NCBI RefSeq assembly: GCF_030403435.1
Contig: NZ_JAUEPH010000008.1
Location: 62,001 to 126,000 of the forward strand
Length of the DNA: 64,000 nucleotides
Reading direction: 5' to 3'
DNA from: Algoriphagus sediminis
GTDB lineage: Bacteria > Bacteroidota > Bacteroidia > Cytophagales > Cyclobacteriaceae
Part shown: positions 8,088-18,400 of the stretch, one piece after another
How the letters are laid out: the number at the start of each line of letters is the position of its first letter
Numbering within the stretch: position 1 is the first letter of the stretch
The notes under the pieces: model-generated
What the model was told of the DNA's origin: nothing
Seen by the model: the letters and a program-made list of their open reading frames with translations, nothing else
Database searches by the model: none
Position numbers and translations under genes: made by a program

Positions 8088-9875
8088 ATGAAAAAGATGA
8101 TTTTGTTTTTTCTAATCAGTCTTTTTTTTCCTCAGGCATTAAGTGCAAATACAAATTTAATGCCTGAATACGAGTATTTGGAAACTACCGAATTACTTCC
8201 GTCAAAATTACAATATCACAGGGATACGGTCAAGTTTGAGGTTTCTGGAAAGATTCCAATCATTTCAGTTCTTTTGCCAAGAAACCCAAAATTGAGGCTG
8301 GAATTCAGTTATGGAGATAGTAGGGTGGACTTTGGAGAAATCCCATTGACAAAAACAGTTTCAGATTACTCCTATAAGGAAAGCTTTGAAATTCCTTACG
8401 AACCCTGGATGGAAAAGGGACTTTTAAAACTCTTGTTATTTCAAGGAAAGAAAGAAAGTCCTGAACCATATGAGACCAAGATTATAGCCAAAGGTGTAGT
8501 CACCACACCACTTCTGGCAAAAGTAGGTAAAGTCCAAGCCAATGAGCCAATCCCAAATGTGGGTCTGTTTATTCCTACAGGACTTTTGGATGTAGATAAT
8601 TCAAGCACAAGTACTTTTGAGTTTCTTTTTGAAGCAGGGGAGGCTGAGTTTAAATCGGGTTACAAGGGAAATCAAACAGAACTCACCGCACTTCAGGAGT
8701 TCTTAATTACCAATCCCTCAATCGAATCCTTTCAAATCACCGGACTACAATCACCTGAGCAAGACGAAGGTAGAAACAGTAAGCTTGGCTTCGAAAGGGC
8801 CAAGACTGTTCAGGATTTTTTTCTAGTTAATAGATTTCTACTCGACTCGTCAAAAGTGGAGTTGAAAAGTCGATGGAATGACTGGTTTGATTTCAGGCTA
8901 CTGCTGAGAGATTATGATAAATTCTCCTCTGGACAGAGAGATGCCTATTACGATATTCTTACTAGTGAAGAGCCCTATGAGACGCAGAGGGAAAAGCTTA
9001 GTGAACTCAATGGATTTAGGAATGTAAGTAGGGATTTATACCCAAGGCTAAGAGCTGTCAAGGTTGAATTGAAAGCAAGCCCCGTAGAAGGACTAAATCA
9101 AAAGCAAATTGAAATTTTGAAGAGAGTCCTGTCAGGTGAAATCTATAATTCCGAACTAACCGTCACAGATTGGGCTTTGGCGGGAGAAACTGCGCCCAGA
9201 TTAAGAGATAAGGAAGAGATTTACATTAAAATGACGGAGCTTTTTCGCTCGGCCTTACCATATAATAATCTGGCTGTAGTAAAGATGAGGGAAGCTCAAA
9301 GGTCACTAGACCAAAGTTTAAGAGATTCTCTTTTACACAAGGCCATGGTTTTGCTTAGGCAGGCAGAAAGAATTGAATCCAGTCCCTATATCCTTCATAA
9401 TATTGGCCAGATATTGATTTTGAATGGAGAAAACTGGGAAGCCTATAAGAAACTGTCTGATGCCTCTGTGATGACTAGGAGGAGCGATTTTTTAAAGATT
9501 AATGAAAGTCTTCGTGGTGCCTTGGATATTATTAGGGGAGACTATAAGCTTGCCACGCTTCGATTTGAATATGAATACTCCGAGCCGAAGGATTTTTTTA
9601 ATAAAGGCTTAGCCTATTACATGGCTAAAGATTATGTAAAGGCAACCGAGTTTTTTGAGGAATCGGTATTGGCAGGTCGTGATTATGGATATGGTTTTTA
9701 TGGATTGGCACTGGTTGCTGCCGCAAGTAATCAAAATGATATCGCCCTTTTAAATCTTAGAAAAGCGATAAGCTCAAACGAAGTAATTTATCAAAAAGCC
9801 TTAATCGACCCCACTCTTGAGGAGCTTAGGGACACTCCTGAGTTTTTTGAGCTTTTCAGGATGTCTGCCCAGTAA
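8088..9875 (+). CDS. Exported OmpA-like / TPR repeat protein
   Basis: 595 aa with a signal peptide (residues 1-20, LFFLISLFFPQALSA). Residues ~50-170 form a beta-rich domain. Residues ~178-250 look like a degenerate OmpA peptidoglycan-binding domain (FEAGEAEF, then ITGLQSPEQDEGRNSKLGFE, then RAKTVQDFF). From ~360 to the end there are TPR-like helices (MVLLRQAERIESSPYILHNI, YYMAKDYVKATEFFEES, YGFYGLALVAAAS). This layout resembles envelope proteins in which an OmpA module is joined to TPRs. Predicted periplasmic or outer-membrane associated. No specific function is claimed. It is followed by a 462-bp gap. Confidence 0.65.
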   Translation: MKKMILFFLISLFFPQALSANTNLMPEYEYLETTELLPSKLQYHRDTVKFEVSGKIPIISVLLPRNPKLRLEFSYGDSRVDFGEIPLTKTVSDYSYKESFEIPYEPWMEKGLLKLLLFQGKKESPEPYETKIIAKGVVTTPLLAKVGKVQANEPIPNVGLFIPTGLLDVDNSSTSTFEFLFEAGEAEFKSGYKGNQTELTALQEFLITNPSIESFQITGLQSPEQDEGRNSKLGFERAKTVQDFFLVNRFLLDSSKVELKSRWNDWFDFRLLLRDYDKFSSGQRDAYYDILTSEEPYETQREKLSELNGFRNVSRDLYPRLRAVKVELKASPVEGLNQKQIEILKRVLSGEIYNSELTVTDWALAGETAPRLRDKEEIYIKMTELFRSALPYNNLAVVKMREAQRSLDQSLRDSLLHKAMVLLRQAERIESSPYILHNIGQILILNGENWEAYKKLSDASVMTRRSDFLKINESLRGALDIIRGDYKLATLRFEYEYSEPKDFFNKGLAYYMAKDYVKATEFFEESVLAGRDYGYGFYGLALVAAASNQNDIALLNLRKAISSNEVIYQKALIDPTLEELRDTPEFFELFRMSAQ

Positions 9876-10337
9876 TGGCGCTGATTTTATAAATTTCTAC
9901 ACAAAGGGAAGCCATTTATTATGGAATTATTAGTCTTTATCCCTTTTTACCGAAGATTTGATTGAAGGATTAAATTTTATCAGGAGGTTATTCTAGTTTT
10001 AATCTTAAAAAAATCCATTTTTTCTCGCTTTATGAATTTGATATTTGTTTCAGATTATTTAACATTGATGATTAAGAACATTAACAAAACCCAAAATTCA
10101 AGCCTATGATCAAATCCCCTTAGTTGTTTTAATACTCAAAAGCATCTATTGGATGCCTCAAACCTAAAAGGGTTTTCCCTGAATGTTGGTGATTCTTCAC
10201 CTGGTCATAAGCGCAATAGAGTCCTAATTTTAGGGCACACATCTATTGCAATTATTTTGAGAACAATCGCAATCGATTGCATTAATTAATTACAACAAGT
10301 ATTTGAAATTTAACTTGTTACTCAATCTATCTATTCT
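9876..10337 (+). promoter_or_regulatory. Intergenic control region upstream of susC-like gene (462 bp)
   Basis: No gene is seen here. A weak terminator-like structure follows the TPR gene (AAAGGGA at 9903-9909 with TCCCTTT at 9940-9946, with a nested CCAT/ATGG pair). Nearer susC there is an inverted repeat, GCAATAGA at 10213-10220 with TCTATTGC at 10242-10249; an imperfect -7-like TATTTTG at 10253-10259; and a 12-bp palindrome at 10269-10280. The length and symmetric motifs suggest that susC is controlled here. Confidence 0.55.
10269..10280. promoter_or_regulatory. Candidate LacI-type operator upstream of susC
   Basis: GCAATCGATTGC is a perfect 12-bp palindrome with a central CG, the symmetry seen in LacI/GalR-family operators. 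It sits about 10 nt after the -7-like TATTTTG, where a repressor would overlap the transcription start. The regulator is not in the window. Confidence 0.45.
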
Positions 10338-13300
10338 ATGAAAAACGTTTACAAACTGCTAGGTGCATGTATCATGCTCCTGGTCTTTACCAGTTCTGCT
10401 ACCTTTGCACAAAGGACAGTCACTGGTACAGTAATTGACGAGTACGACGTAGGGCTTCCCGGGGTATCTATCCTGGTGAAAGGAACCACTACTGGTACCG
10501 CAACTGACATTGACGGAAACTTTTCGCTTAATGTCCCAAATGATGATGCTGTATTAGTATTCTCATTTATTGGTTACACGACGATCGAAGAAACAGTCGG
10601 TTCTCGAAGTGTAATCGATGTTCAATTGAATCCTGACGAGCAAACTCTTACTGAGCTTGTCGTTACAGGTTATACTATTGACTCCAGAAGAGAAGCTACC
10701 GGAGCGATTGCCACAGTAGATCCGAAGGATTTGACGGTAATCCCAACTGGTAACGTAGAGCAGACTCTTCAGGGTCGTGTTTCTGGTGTTACGGTAATTA
10801 CCAATGGTCAGCCAGGTACTACTTCTATCATCCGTGTTAGAGGTTTTGGTGCTTTTGGTGGTAACAATCCTCTTTATATCGTGGATGGTGTTCCTGTTGG
10901 CTCAACTGATTTTCTTAATCCGGATGATATCGAATCAACTACCGTATTGAAAGACGCGGCTGCAGCATCAATTTATGGTGCCAGAGCTGCTAACGGTGTG
11001 ATTATCTATACTACTAAGCGTGGTAGAAGAGGTAACCAAAAATTAAGAGTTGATTATAATGGTATGATTGGATTTACTGATCCAGGTACTGGATTGGCGA
11101 TGATGAATCCTCAGGATTTTGCTAATACCACTTGGCTTGCAGAGACAAATCAGGCAAGAGTGGATGGACGTGCTCCCAATTATGAGCATCCACAGTTTGG
11201 AACTGGGACTACTCCTGTACTTCCCTACTATATTAATGTTGGAGGTCAAGCAGGTGTTCCGGGTCCATTTACTCCCGAGCAAATCGAAGAGCAAAGAGCG
11301 CTTTATAATATCGACCCAACAAAAGGTCCGGTACATCAGCTTGTAAGAGCTGCCACTGGAGAGGGAACTGATTGGTATGATGCTATTACCAGAACTGCTC
11401 CATTGAACAGACATTCAATTGGGTTGAATGGTGGTTCTGAGACCAGTAGATTCTTTATTGGACTTGGTTATCAGGATCAGGCAGGTATTCTTTTGAATAA
11501 CGATTTCCGAAGAATCTCTTTCAGAGCTAATTCTGAATTTGACGTGACAAAGCGTTTCAGAATCGGTGAAAACTTCCAGGCCACTTACAGAAGGGCCCTA
11601 GGTATCACTGGGGATGCAGGTGGAGCAGGTAGTTCAGATGACGAAAACGATATTCTTCAAGCGTTCAGAATGCCATCTATCATCCCAGTTTATGATGAAT
11701 TCGGTGGATATGGAGGTACTGCCGCTAGAGGATTTAACAATCCAAGGAATCCAGTTGCTAATCGTGATGGCTTGGTGGATAACAGAAACTTTAATGCGAA
11801 TATCTTTGGTAATGTATATGCAGAATACGACATCCTAGATGATCTGACATTCAGAACTTCAATCGGGGGTCAATATGATAACTATTACTTCTATGGTTAT
11901 TCCAGACTTCAGTATGAGAACTCTGAAAATAACTCTGCATTTGGTTACAATGAAGGTGCTGGTTATGTTTTTGGTTGGACCTTCACAAATACCTTATCCT
12001 GGAAGCGTACATTTGACAAGCATGCATTTGATGTGATTTTAGGTCAAGAAGCATTGAACACCGGAGCTGGAAGAAATATTTCTGCTTCTGGTCAGAATCC
12101 TTTCTCTACTGATCCGGATTTTGTTAATATTTCAAATCTGCCTGTTTCAACTCGTCAAGTTAATTCTAACCTATTTAATGGTGTGAATTTCCTTTCTTAC
12201 TTCGGTCGTGTGAATTATACTTTCAATGACAAGTATCTTTTCAGTGCGGTAGTACGACGTGATGGATCTTCCAGATTTGGTGAGAATGCGCGATATGGTA
12301 CTTTCCCTGCATTCTCTGCTGCTTGGAGAATTTCTTCAGAAGATTTCCTATCTAGTGCAACCTGGATTGACGATTTGAAAATCCGAGGTGGTTGGGGACA
12401 AATGGGTAACTCCAATAACGTAGATCCTAACAACCAATTCTCTCTATTTGGGGGTACAGTAGGTGCATCTTCATATGACATCACTGGTTCTAACTCTTCT
12501 GCAACGATCGGATTTAGAAGAACAAGAATTGGTAACCCGAATGCACAGTGGGAAACTGCCGTGACCACAAACGTCGGTTTTGACGGTACCTTCTTTAACG
12601 GCCGTTTGGATGTGATTTTTGACTGGTGGAGAAAAGATACGGAGGATCTACTGTTTCAGGTTCCAATTCCTTTGACAGCTGGTAGCAACGCGGCTCCACC
12701 TTCAGTAAATATTGGAGAGATGCTGAATAGAGGACTTGATCTTTTGGTAACTACCAGAGGTAATCTTTCTTCAGAATTTACGTATGAGTTAACGGTTACT
12801 GCTTCTACTTTGAAGAATGAGATTGTTTCTCTTGCTCCGGGTTTGGATTTTATCACGAATATTAATCCATCTTTTAGAGGTATTCAGCCTATCCGAAACC
12901 AAGTGGGTCAGTCTCTTTCTGCTTTCTTTGGATACCAACAAGATGGTTTATTCCAGAGTCAGGAAGATGTGAACTCACATGCTGATCAGGTAGGAGCCGC
13001 TCCAGGACGATTCAAGTTTAGGGATATTAACGGTGATGGTGTGATAAATCCAGATGACCGTACCTTCCTTGGTTCTCCTGTACCTGATTTCACAGGTGGT
13101 TTGAATTTCACCGTGGGATATGCTGGATTTGATCTTTCTGCATATTTCTACACTTCAATTGGTAACGAAGTTTGGAACCAATCGAGATGGTTTACTGATT
13201 TCTTCCAGACGTTTGAGGGTGCAGCCATTTCTGAAAGGCTCTTCGATGCTTGGTCTCCAGAAAATCCAGGAGGAACTGTTCCAATCGTGGAAAGAACTAC

Positions 13301-13586
13301 AAACTTCTCTACCTCTGAGCAGGCTAACTCCTATTATGTCGAGAATGGTTCTTATTTGAGACTTCAGAACTTGACTTTGGGATACACTCTTCCACAAAAT
13401 CTTTTGGAAAGATGGAGACTTGAGAGATTTAGGGTATTTGTTGCTGCTAACAACCTTTTCACCATCACAGGATATGAGGGACTTGATCCAGCGGTAGGTG
13501 GTGCAGCTGACACTAACTTCGGTATTGATATCGGTAACTATCCAGTTACAAGAGGTTATACCATGGGTTTAAATGTCAGCTTCTAG
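10338..13586 (+). CDS. SusC/RagA family TonB-linked outer-membrane transporter
   Basis: 1082 aa. Signal peptide 1-25 (ends SSATFAQ). A carboxypeptidase-regulatory-like domain spans ~27-105 (GTVIDEYDVGLPGVSILVKG, TDIDGNFSL). Next is the TonB-box/plug entry LTELVVTGYTI, then the plug domain with LQGRVSGVTVI, IRVRGFGAFGGNNPLYIVDG and ASIYGARAANGVI. The rest is a large beta-barrel ending in an aromatic residue (GLNVSF). SusC proteins pass oligosaccharides or peptides captured by their SusD lid through the outer membrane using TonB energy. The partner gene follows after 53 bp. The substrate is not shown by sequence; downstream glycosylasparaginase suggests glycopeptide-type material (inference). 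Confidence 0.95.
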   Translation: MKNVYKLLGACIMLLVFTSSATFAQRTVTGTVIDEYDVGLPGVSILVKGTTTGTATDIDGNFSLNVPNDDAVLVFSFIGYTTIEETVGSRSVIDVQLNPDEQTLTELVVTGYTIDSRREATGAIATVDPKDLTVIPTGNVEQTLQGRVSGVTVITNGQPGTTSIIRVRGFGAFGGNNPLYIVDGVPVGSTDFLNPDDIESTTVLKDAAAASIYGARAANGVIIYTTKRGRRGNQKLRVDYNGMIGFTDPGTGLAMMNPQDFANTTWLAETNQARVDGRAPNYEHPQFGTGTTPVLPYYINVGGQAGVPGPFTPEQIEEQRALYNIDPTKGPVHQLVRAATGEGTDWYDAITRTAPLNRHSIGLNGGSETSRFFIGLGYQDQAGILLNNDFRRISFRANSEFDVTKRFRIGENFQATYRRALGITGDAGGAGSSDDENDILQAFRMPSIIPVYDEFGGYGGTAARGFNNPRNPVANRDGLVDNRNFNANIFGNVYAEYDILDDLTFRTSIGGQYDNYYFYGYSRLQYENSENNSAFGYNEGAGYVFGWTFTNTLSWKRTFDKHAFDVILGQEALNTGAGRNISASGQNPFSTDPDFVNISNLPVSTRQVNSNLFNGVNFLSYFGRVNYTFNDKYLFSAVVRRDGSSRFGENARYGTFPAFSAAWRISSEDFLSSATWIDDLKIRGGWGQMGNSNNVDPNNQFSLFGGTVGASSYDITGSNSSATIGFRRTRIGNPNAQWETAVTTNVGFDGTFFNGRLDVIFDWWRKDTEDLLFQVPIPLTAGSNAAPPSVNIGEMLNRGLDLLVTTRGNLSSEFTYELTVTASTLKNEIVSLAPGLDFITNINPSFRGIQPIRNQVGQSLSAFFGYQQDGLFQSQEDVNSHADQVGAAPGRFKFRDINGDGVINPDDRTFLGSPVPDFTGGLNFTVGYAGFDLSAYFYTSIGNEVWNQSRWFTDFFQTFEGAAISERLFDAWSPENPGGTVPIVERTTNFSTSEQANSYYVENGSYLRLQNLTLGYTLPQNLLERWRLERFRVFVAANNLFTITGYEGLDPAVGGAADTNFGIDIGNYPVTRGYTMGLNVSF

Positions 13587-13639
13587 ACCAAACAAGTCTT
13601 TTATGAATCGAGTTATAGAAATTATAATAGATTAACAAA

Positions 13640-15373
13640 ATGAATAAATTAAAATTAAAAATCGGAGCCCTATCACTATCAGCAATGATGATGGTAGCAG
13701 TGAGTTGTAGCGATGACTTCCTTGAAGTGCCGCCTACAGGTTTGCTTGCAGAAGCTCAGCTGTCTTCTTTGGCAGGACTTGATGCTTCTTTGATCGCGGC
13801 CTATTCGCAGGTAAATGGTAGAACAAATCGCTTAGGATCTCCATCCAATTGGGTATGGGGAAGTATTAGAGGGGGAGAGGCCAATAAAGGAACTGACCCA
13901 GGAGATTTTGCAACGATTAACCCTATCCAGCGATTTGAAATTAATTCTGCGTCAGGAAATGTGGGTGATAAGTGGAATGTTTGTTACGAAGGTATTGCCA
14001 GAGCAAATAATGTCTTGAGACTACTTCAAGAACCAGGACCAGATGTGACCGAAGCGGACCTAGTTAGATTAACTGCTCAGGCGAGGTTCTTAAGAGCACA
14101 CTTCTACTTCGAGTTGAAAAAGGATTATAACGATACTCCTTATGTAGACGAAACTGTGGACTATGGTAGCGGCCTTGAGGAAATTTCAAATAATCAGGAT
14201 TTGTATCCATTTATCGAAGCTGACTTTCAGTATGCTATAGATAATTTGCCAGAAACTCAGCCTCAAGTGGGTAGAGTGAATTCCTGGGCTGCTAAGGCTT
14301 ATATGGGTAAAGTTTATCTATATCAAGGTAAATTTGGTCAGGCTAAAGCAATGTTTGATGATGTGATTGCAAATGGTGTTACGAGTAATGGCTTGAAGTA
14401 TGGACTTGTTCCTTACTATGATGATATGTTCAGAGGAGCAAATGATAACCATCAGGAATCCGTTTGGGCCTATCAGTCAGCTGCTAATACTGGATCTATT
14501 GCAAATGCAAATCCAATGTTTGACTTGAACTTCCCATACAACACCGGTCCAGCTGGCCCAGGTAACTGTTGTGGATTCTTCCAGCCCACCTTTACCTTTG
14601 TGAATGCTTTTAGAACAGATGCTAATGGTTTACCACTTTTGGACAAATCTTACAATGATCCTGCAAACAGAGTAGCTAACGATCAAGGACTTCAATCTGC
14701 TGATCCATTTACTCCTGATGCAGGTCCACTGGATCCTAGACTTGACCACACCGTAGGTAGAAGAGGAATTCCTTACCTTGATTGGCAAGATCACCCAGGC
14801 ACTGCCTGGATTAGAAATCAGCCTAATGGTGGACCTTACTCTCCTAAGAAGTATGTTTATCAGAGAGCAGAACAAGGTTCTTTCCAGGATAACTCTTCCT
14901 GGACTCCAGGATATACTGGTATCAACTTTATGATAATCCGTTTTGCTGATGTACTATTGATGGCTGCTGAAGCGGAAATCGAATCTGGAACTTTGGAAAA
15001 AGCTCGTGAGTATGTCAATATGGTTCGTGAAAGAGCTATGAACTCTAAGCTTATGAGAGAAGATGGTACTATGGCAGCGAACTATCAGATCGGATTATAT
15101 GAGTCTCCTTGGACTGATGCCAATACCGCCAGGACCGCTGTTCGTATGGAAAGAATGTTAGAGCTCGGAATGGAAGGACATAGATTCTATGATCTGGTAA
15201 GATGGAATACTGTTAAGGAAGAGTTAGACTTCTACTTTGCTCTTGATGGTACAATTTTGACAGGTGCATTAGGTGGGGCAACTTTTACTGATCCATACAA
15301 ACTAGTTCCGATTCCACAAGACCAAATTGACCTTGTAGGTTCAGATATTTTGATTCAGAATCCTGGATTCTAA
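13640..15373 (+). CDS. SusD/RagB family nutrient-binding lipoprotein
   Basis: 577 aa. A lipoprotein signal ends at Cys23 (MMVAVSC), followed by SDDFLEVPPTG, the usual mature start of SusD proteins. The TPR-like SusD core is seen in ARANNVLRLLQEP, TAQARFLRAHFYFEL and SWAAKAYMGKVYLYQGKFGQ. The C-terminal family signature is INFMIIRFADVLLMAAEAEI with RMERMLELGMEGHRFYDLVR. It sits on the cell surface as the lid of the SusC channel. A strong terminator follows. Confidence 0.95.
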   Translation: MNKLKLKIGALSLSAMMMVAVSCSDDFLEVPPTGLLAEAQLSSLAGLDASLIAAYSQVNGRTNRLGSPSNWVWGSIRGGEANKGTDPGDFATINPIQRFEINSASGNVGDKWNVCYEGIARANNVLRLLQEPGPDVTEADLVRLTAQARFLRAHFYFELKKDYNDTPYVDETVDYGSGLEEISNNQDLYPFIEADFQYAIDNLPETQPQVGRVNSWAAKAYMGKVYLYQGKFGQAKAMFDDVIANGVTSNGLKYGLVPYYDDMFRGANDNHQESVWAYQSAANTGSIANANPMFDLNFPYNTGPAGPGNCCGFFQPTFTFVNAFRTDANGLPLLDKSYNDPANRVANDQGLQSADPFTPDAGPLDPRLDHTVGRRGIPYLDWQDHPGTAWIRNQPNGGPYSPKKYVYQRAEQGSFQDNSSWTPGYTGINFMIIRFADVLLMAAEAEIESGTLEKAREYVNMVRERAMNSKLMREDGTMAANYQIGLYESPWTDANTARTAVRMERMLELGMEGHRFYDLVRWNTVKEELDFYFALDGTILTGALGGATFTDPYKLVPIPQDQIDLVGSDILIQNPGF

Positions 15374-15394
15374 TTCAATAACACTTAGTAGAAA

Positions 15395-15421
15395 AGAGGG
15401 CCTCAGGCCCTCTTTTTTTTG
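15395..15421 (+). terminator. Intrinsic terminator after susD
   Basis: AGAGGGCCT and AGGCCCTCT form a near-perfect stem (15395-15413) followed by eight T. It ends the susC-susD transcript, so the next lipoprotein gene needs its own promoter or read-through. Confidence 0.9.
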
Positions 15422-15493
15422 TTTAATTAGACTTAAATTTTTTCTCTTTTATTCAATTGACTAATTTCAACTACCCAGAAATTAATCACTCCA

Positions 15494-18400
15494 ATGAAGC
15501 TAAATCACAACTTATTTATTGCCTTTGCAGCGTTTATTCTTTTTTCTTGTAAAAAGAATGAAACTCTGTTTGAGTTAAAATCTCCAGAGAGTACGGGGGT
15601 TTTATTCTCGAATGAAATTATCGAAACAGACTCTTTTAATATCCTCACCGATGAATATATTTTCAATGGTGGTGGAGTCTCTGTGGGTGATTTTAATCAG
15701 GACGGATTACCTGATTTATTTTTTACAGGAAACCAGGTTCCAAATGCTCTGTATTTGAACAAGGGGAAAATGAAATTTGTAGATGTCTCTAAGGTTTCTG
15801 GAGTTTCCTTCCCAGAAAAATGGAACACTGGGTCCGCTGTGGTAGACATAAACGGCGATGGGCTTTTGGATATCTATGTTGCTTCTGCAATGAAAAAAGG
15901 CGTGGGGGAGCGAAATAATCTCATGCTTATTAATACCGGGAATAATGAAGATGGTATTCCTGTTTTTGAAGATGAGGCAGAGGCGTATGGTATAGCAGAT
16001 CCTGGAAATGCAATGGGAGCAGCTTTTGTGGATTATGATCTGGATGGTGATTTAGATCTTTATGTGTTGAATAATGAGCAAAGCTCAATTATCCCAAGTA
16101 ATTACAAGGAAAAAATCGTAGATGGTTCAGCTATCAATAATGATGCTTTTTATCGCAACAATGGAGATGGAACATTTACCAATGTAACCCTTGAGGCAGG
16201 TATAACTATAGAAGGTTTTGGTCTTGGGCTACTGATCGCGGATTTAAATAATGATGGCTGGCCGGACATTCATGTAAGCAATGATTACGTCACTAATGAC
16301 ATTCTTTACATCAATAATCAGGATGGGACTTTCTCAAATAAGACCAAGGAAAGACTGAGACACCAAAGTCAATTTTCAATGGGTTCTGATATTGCTGACT
16401 TCAACAATGATGCTTTGCCTGATATCCTAACGCTTGATATGCTAGGAGAGGAAAATTATCGTAAAAAAACGACCATAGGGAAGAATAGTTACCAAACGTA
16501 CATCAGTAACGAGCAGTTTGATTACGAGTATCAGTATGTGCGAAACATGCTTCATATGAATAATGGGGATGATTTGCCTTTTAGTGAAGTTGGTTTGCTA
16601 GCAAACATTTACCAAACTGATTGGAGTTGGGCACCCCTTTTTGCGGATGTGGATCATGATGGGTTACGTGATTTATTGGTGACCAATGGGTTCCCGCGGG
16701 ATATCACAGATAAGGATTTTGCAAATTACAGAGCCGATGTAGGTAATATTGCTACGGTAAGACAACTATTGGATTCCATACCCATTGTGAAAATCCCAAA
16801 TTACGCATTTCAAAATACTGGAGATTTAAATTTTGATAATGTGGGCCGTGAATGGGGGCTGGATGTACCCTCCTTTTCTAATGGATCGGCAACCGTGGAT
16901 CTTGATCTAGATGGGGATCTGGATTATGTGGTTAATAATATCAATGATCCGGCTTTTATTTTTGAAAATCGACTCGAATCTCCTTCGTCTAATTACCTCC
17001 GTATTAAGCTCAATGGGACCAAAGAAAACGTACAGGGTTTGGGGACTAAAATTTGGATCCAAACAAGCAAGGGAGAAACTCTTTATCAAGAACAGCAAGT
17101 GGTAAGAGGTTACATGTCTTCCATTGAAGACATTATGCATTTCGGTCTCGGAGATTCAGTTTTGGTCGAAGAAATCAAGGTGATTTGGCCTGACGGAAAG
17201 GGACAGTTGCTGAAGGAGGTAGAAGTAAATCAAGTTCTAGAAATCAATTATTCGCAAGCTAAAAACGGGAATTTCGAAACAAACCCAAATTCCAACTCTA
17301 TTTTCAAAGATATGGCAGAGAGCCTTTCTTTGAATTATTTGCACGAGGAGCAGGATAAAATTGATTACAATATTCAAAGAACACTACCTCATAAGTTATC
17401 CCAATATGGCCCAGCATTAGCCTCGGGGGATTTAAATGGAGATAATCTGGATGATTTGATCGTAGGTTCTTCTTCAGGCTTTCAGCCAAAATTATTCCTT
17501 CAAAGTCAGGAAGGCTTTGCCGAACAAAATCTTCTCACCCAAGATCAGGCGGCTTTTGAAGAGCAGGGAATTCTCATTTTTGATGTCGAAAATGATGGTG
17601 ATAATGACATTTATTTAGTCAGCGGGAGTAATGAATTTGCCCCCGGCTCAGCTCAATATTCAGATAGACTTTTCCTGAATGACGGGAAGGGTAACTTCTC
17701 CCTAAGCGAATCACTTCCTGAAGTTAAAGCGAATGGAAGTGTGGTCAGAGGAGCGGATTATGATGGAGATGGATTCATTGATTTGTTTGTAGGAGGTAGG
17801 ACACCAGTAGCTCAATATCCATTTCCAGATAAAAGCTTTATTCTAAGAAACAATAATGGATTATTTGAGGATGTGACCAATCAAGTTTTTCCTGACCTAT
17901 CTTCATTGGGGATGATTGTGGATGCAGCTTGGACTGACTTTGATCAAGATGGAGATGCAGATTTGATCTTGGTAGGGGAATTAATGAAAATAACCATTCT
18001 TCAAAATGGAGGTGATCGCTTCACTGAATTAAAAGAAACAGGCCTTGAAAATCACCTGGGATGGTGGAATTCCATTGCTTTAGGAGACATTGATTTAGAT
18101 GGAGACACCGACTTTGTCATTGGTAATTTAGGAAGGAATAATTCTCACCGGCCCACTCAGGATCGTCCGGTTAAGGTTTACGGGAAAGACTTTGATGCAA
18201 ATGGAAGTATTGACCCAATTACCTTTGCTTATTACATCGATAGAGCTGGTGAGTACCAGTCATTTCCAAGTCATTTTTGGGATGATTTATATGGACAGAG
18301 CACTCTTTTCCGAAAGAAGTTCGAACGGTACAAAACCTACGCTTTAAGCTCTGAGAATGATCTTCTGACCCCAGAGGAGAGAGAAGGCGCATTAGTTTTA

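Noticed and set aside
9903..9948. Terminator after the OmpA/TPR gene
   Set aside because: AAAGGGA and TCCCTTT are 30 bases apart with a weak inner stem; not strong enough to list as a separate terminator.
12215..12568. Open frame of 117 codons antisense inside susC
   Set aside because: It is a shadow of the Gly/Asn-rich barrel codons; the sense frame is clearly coding.
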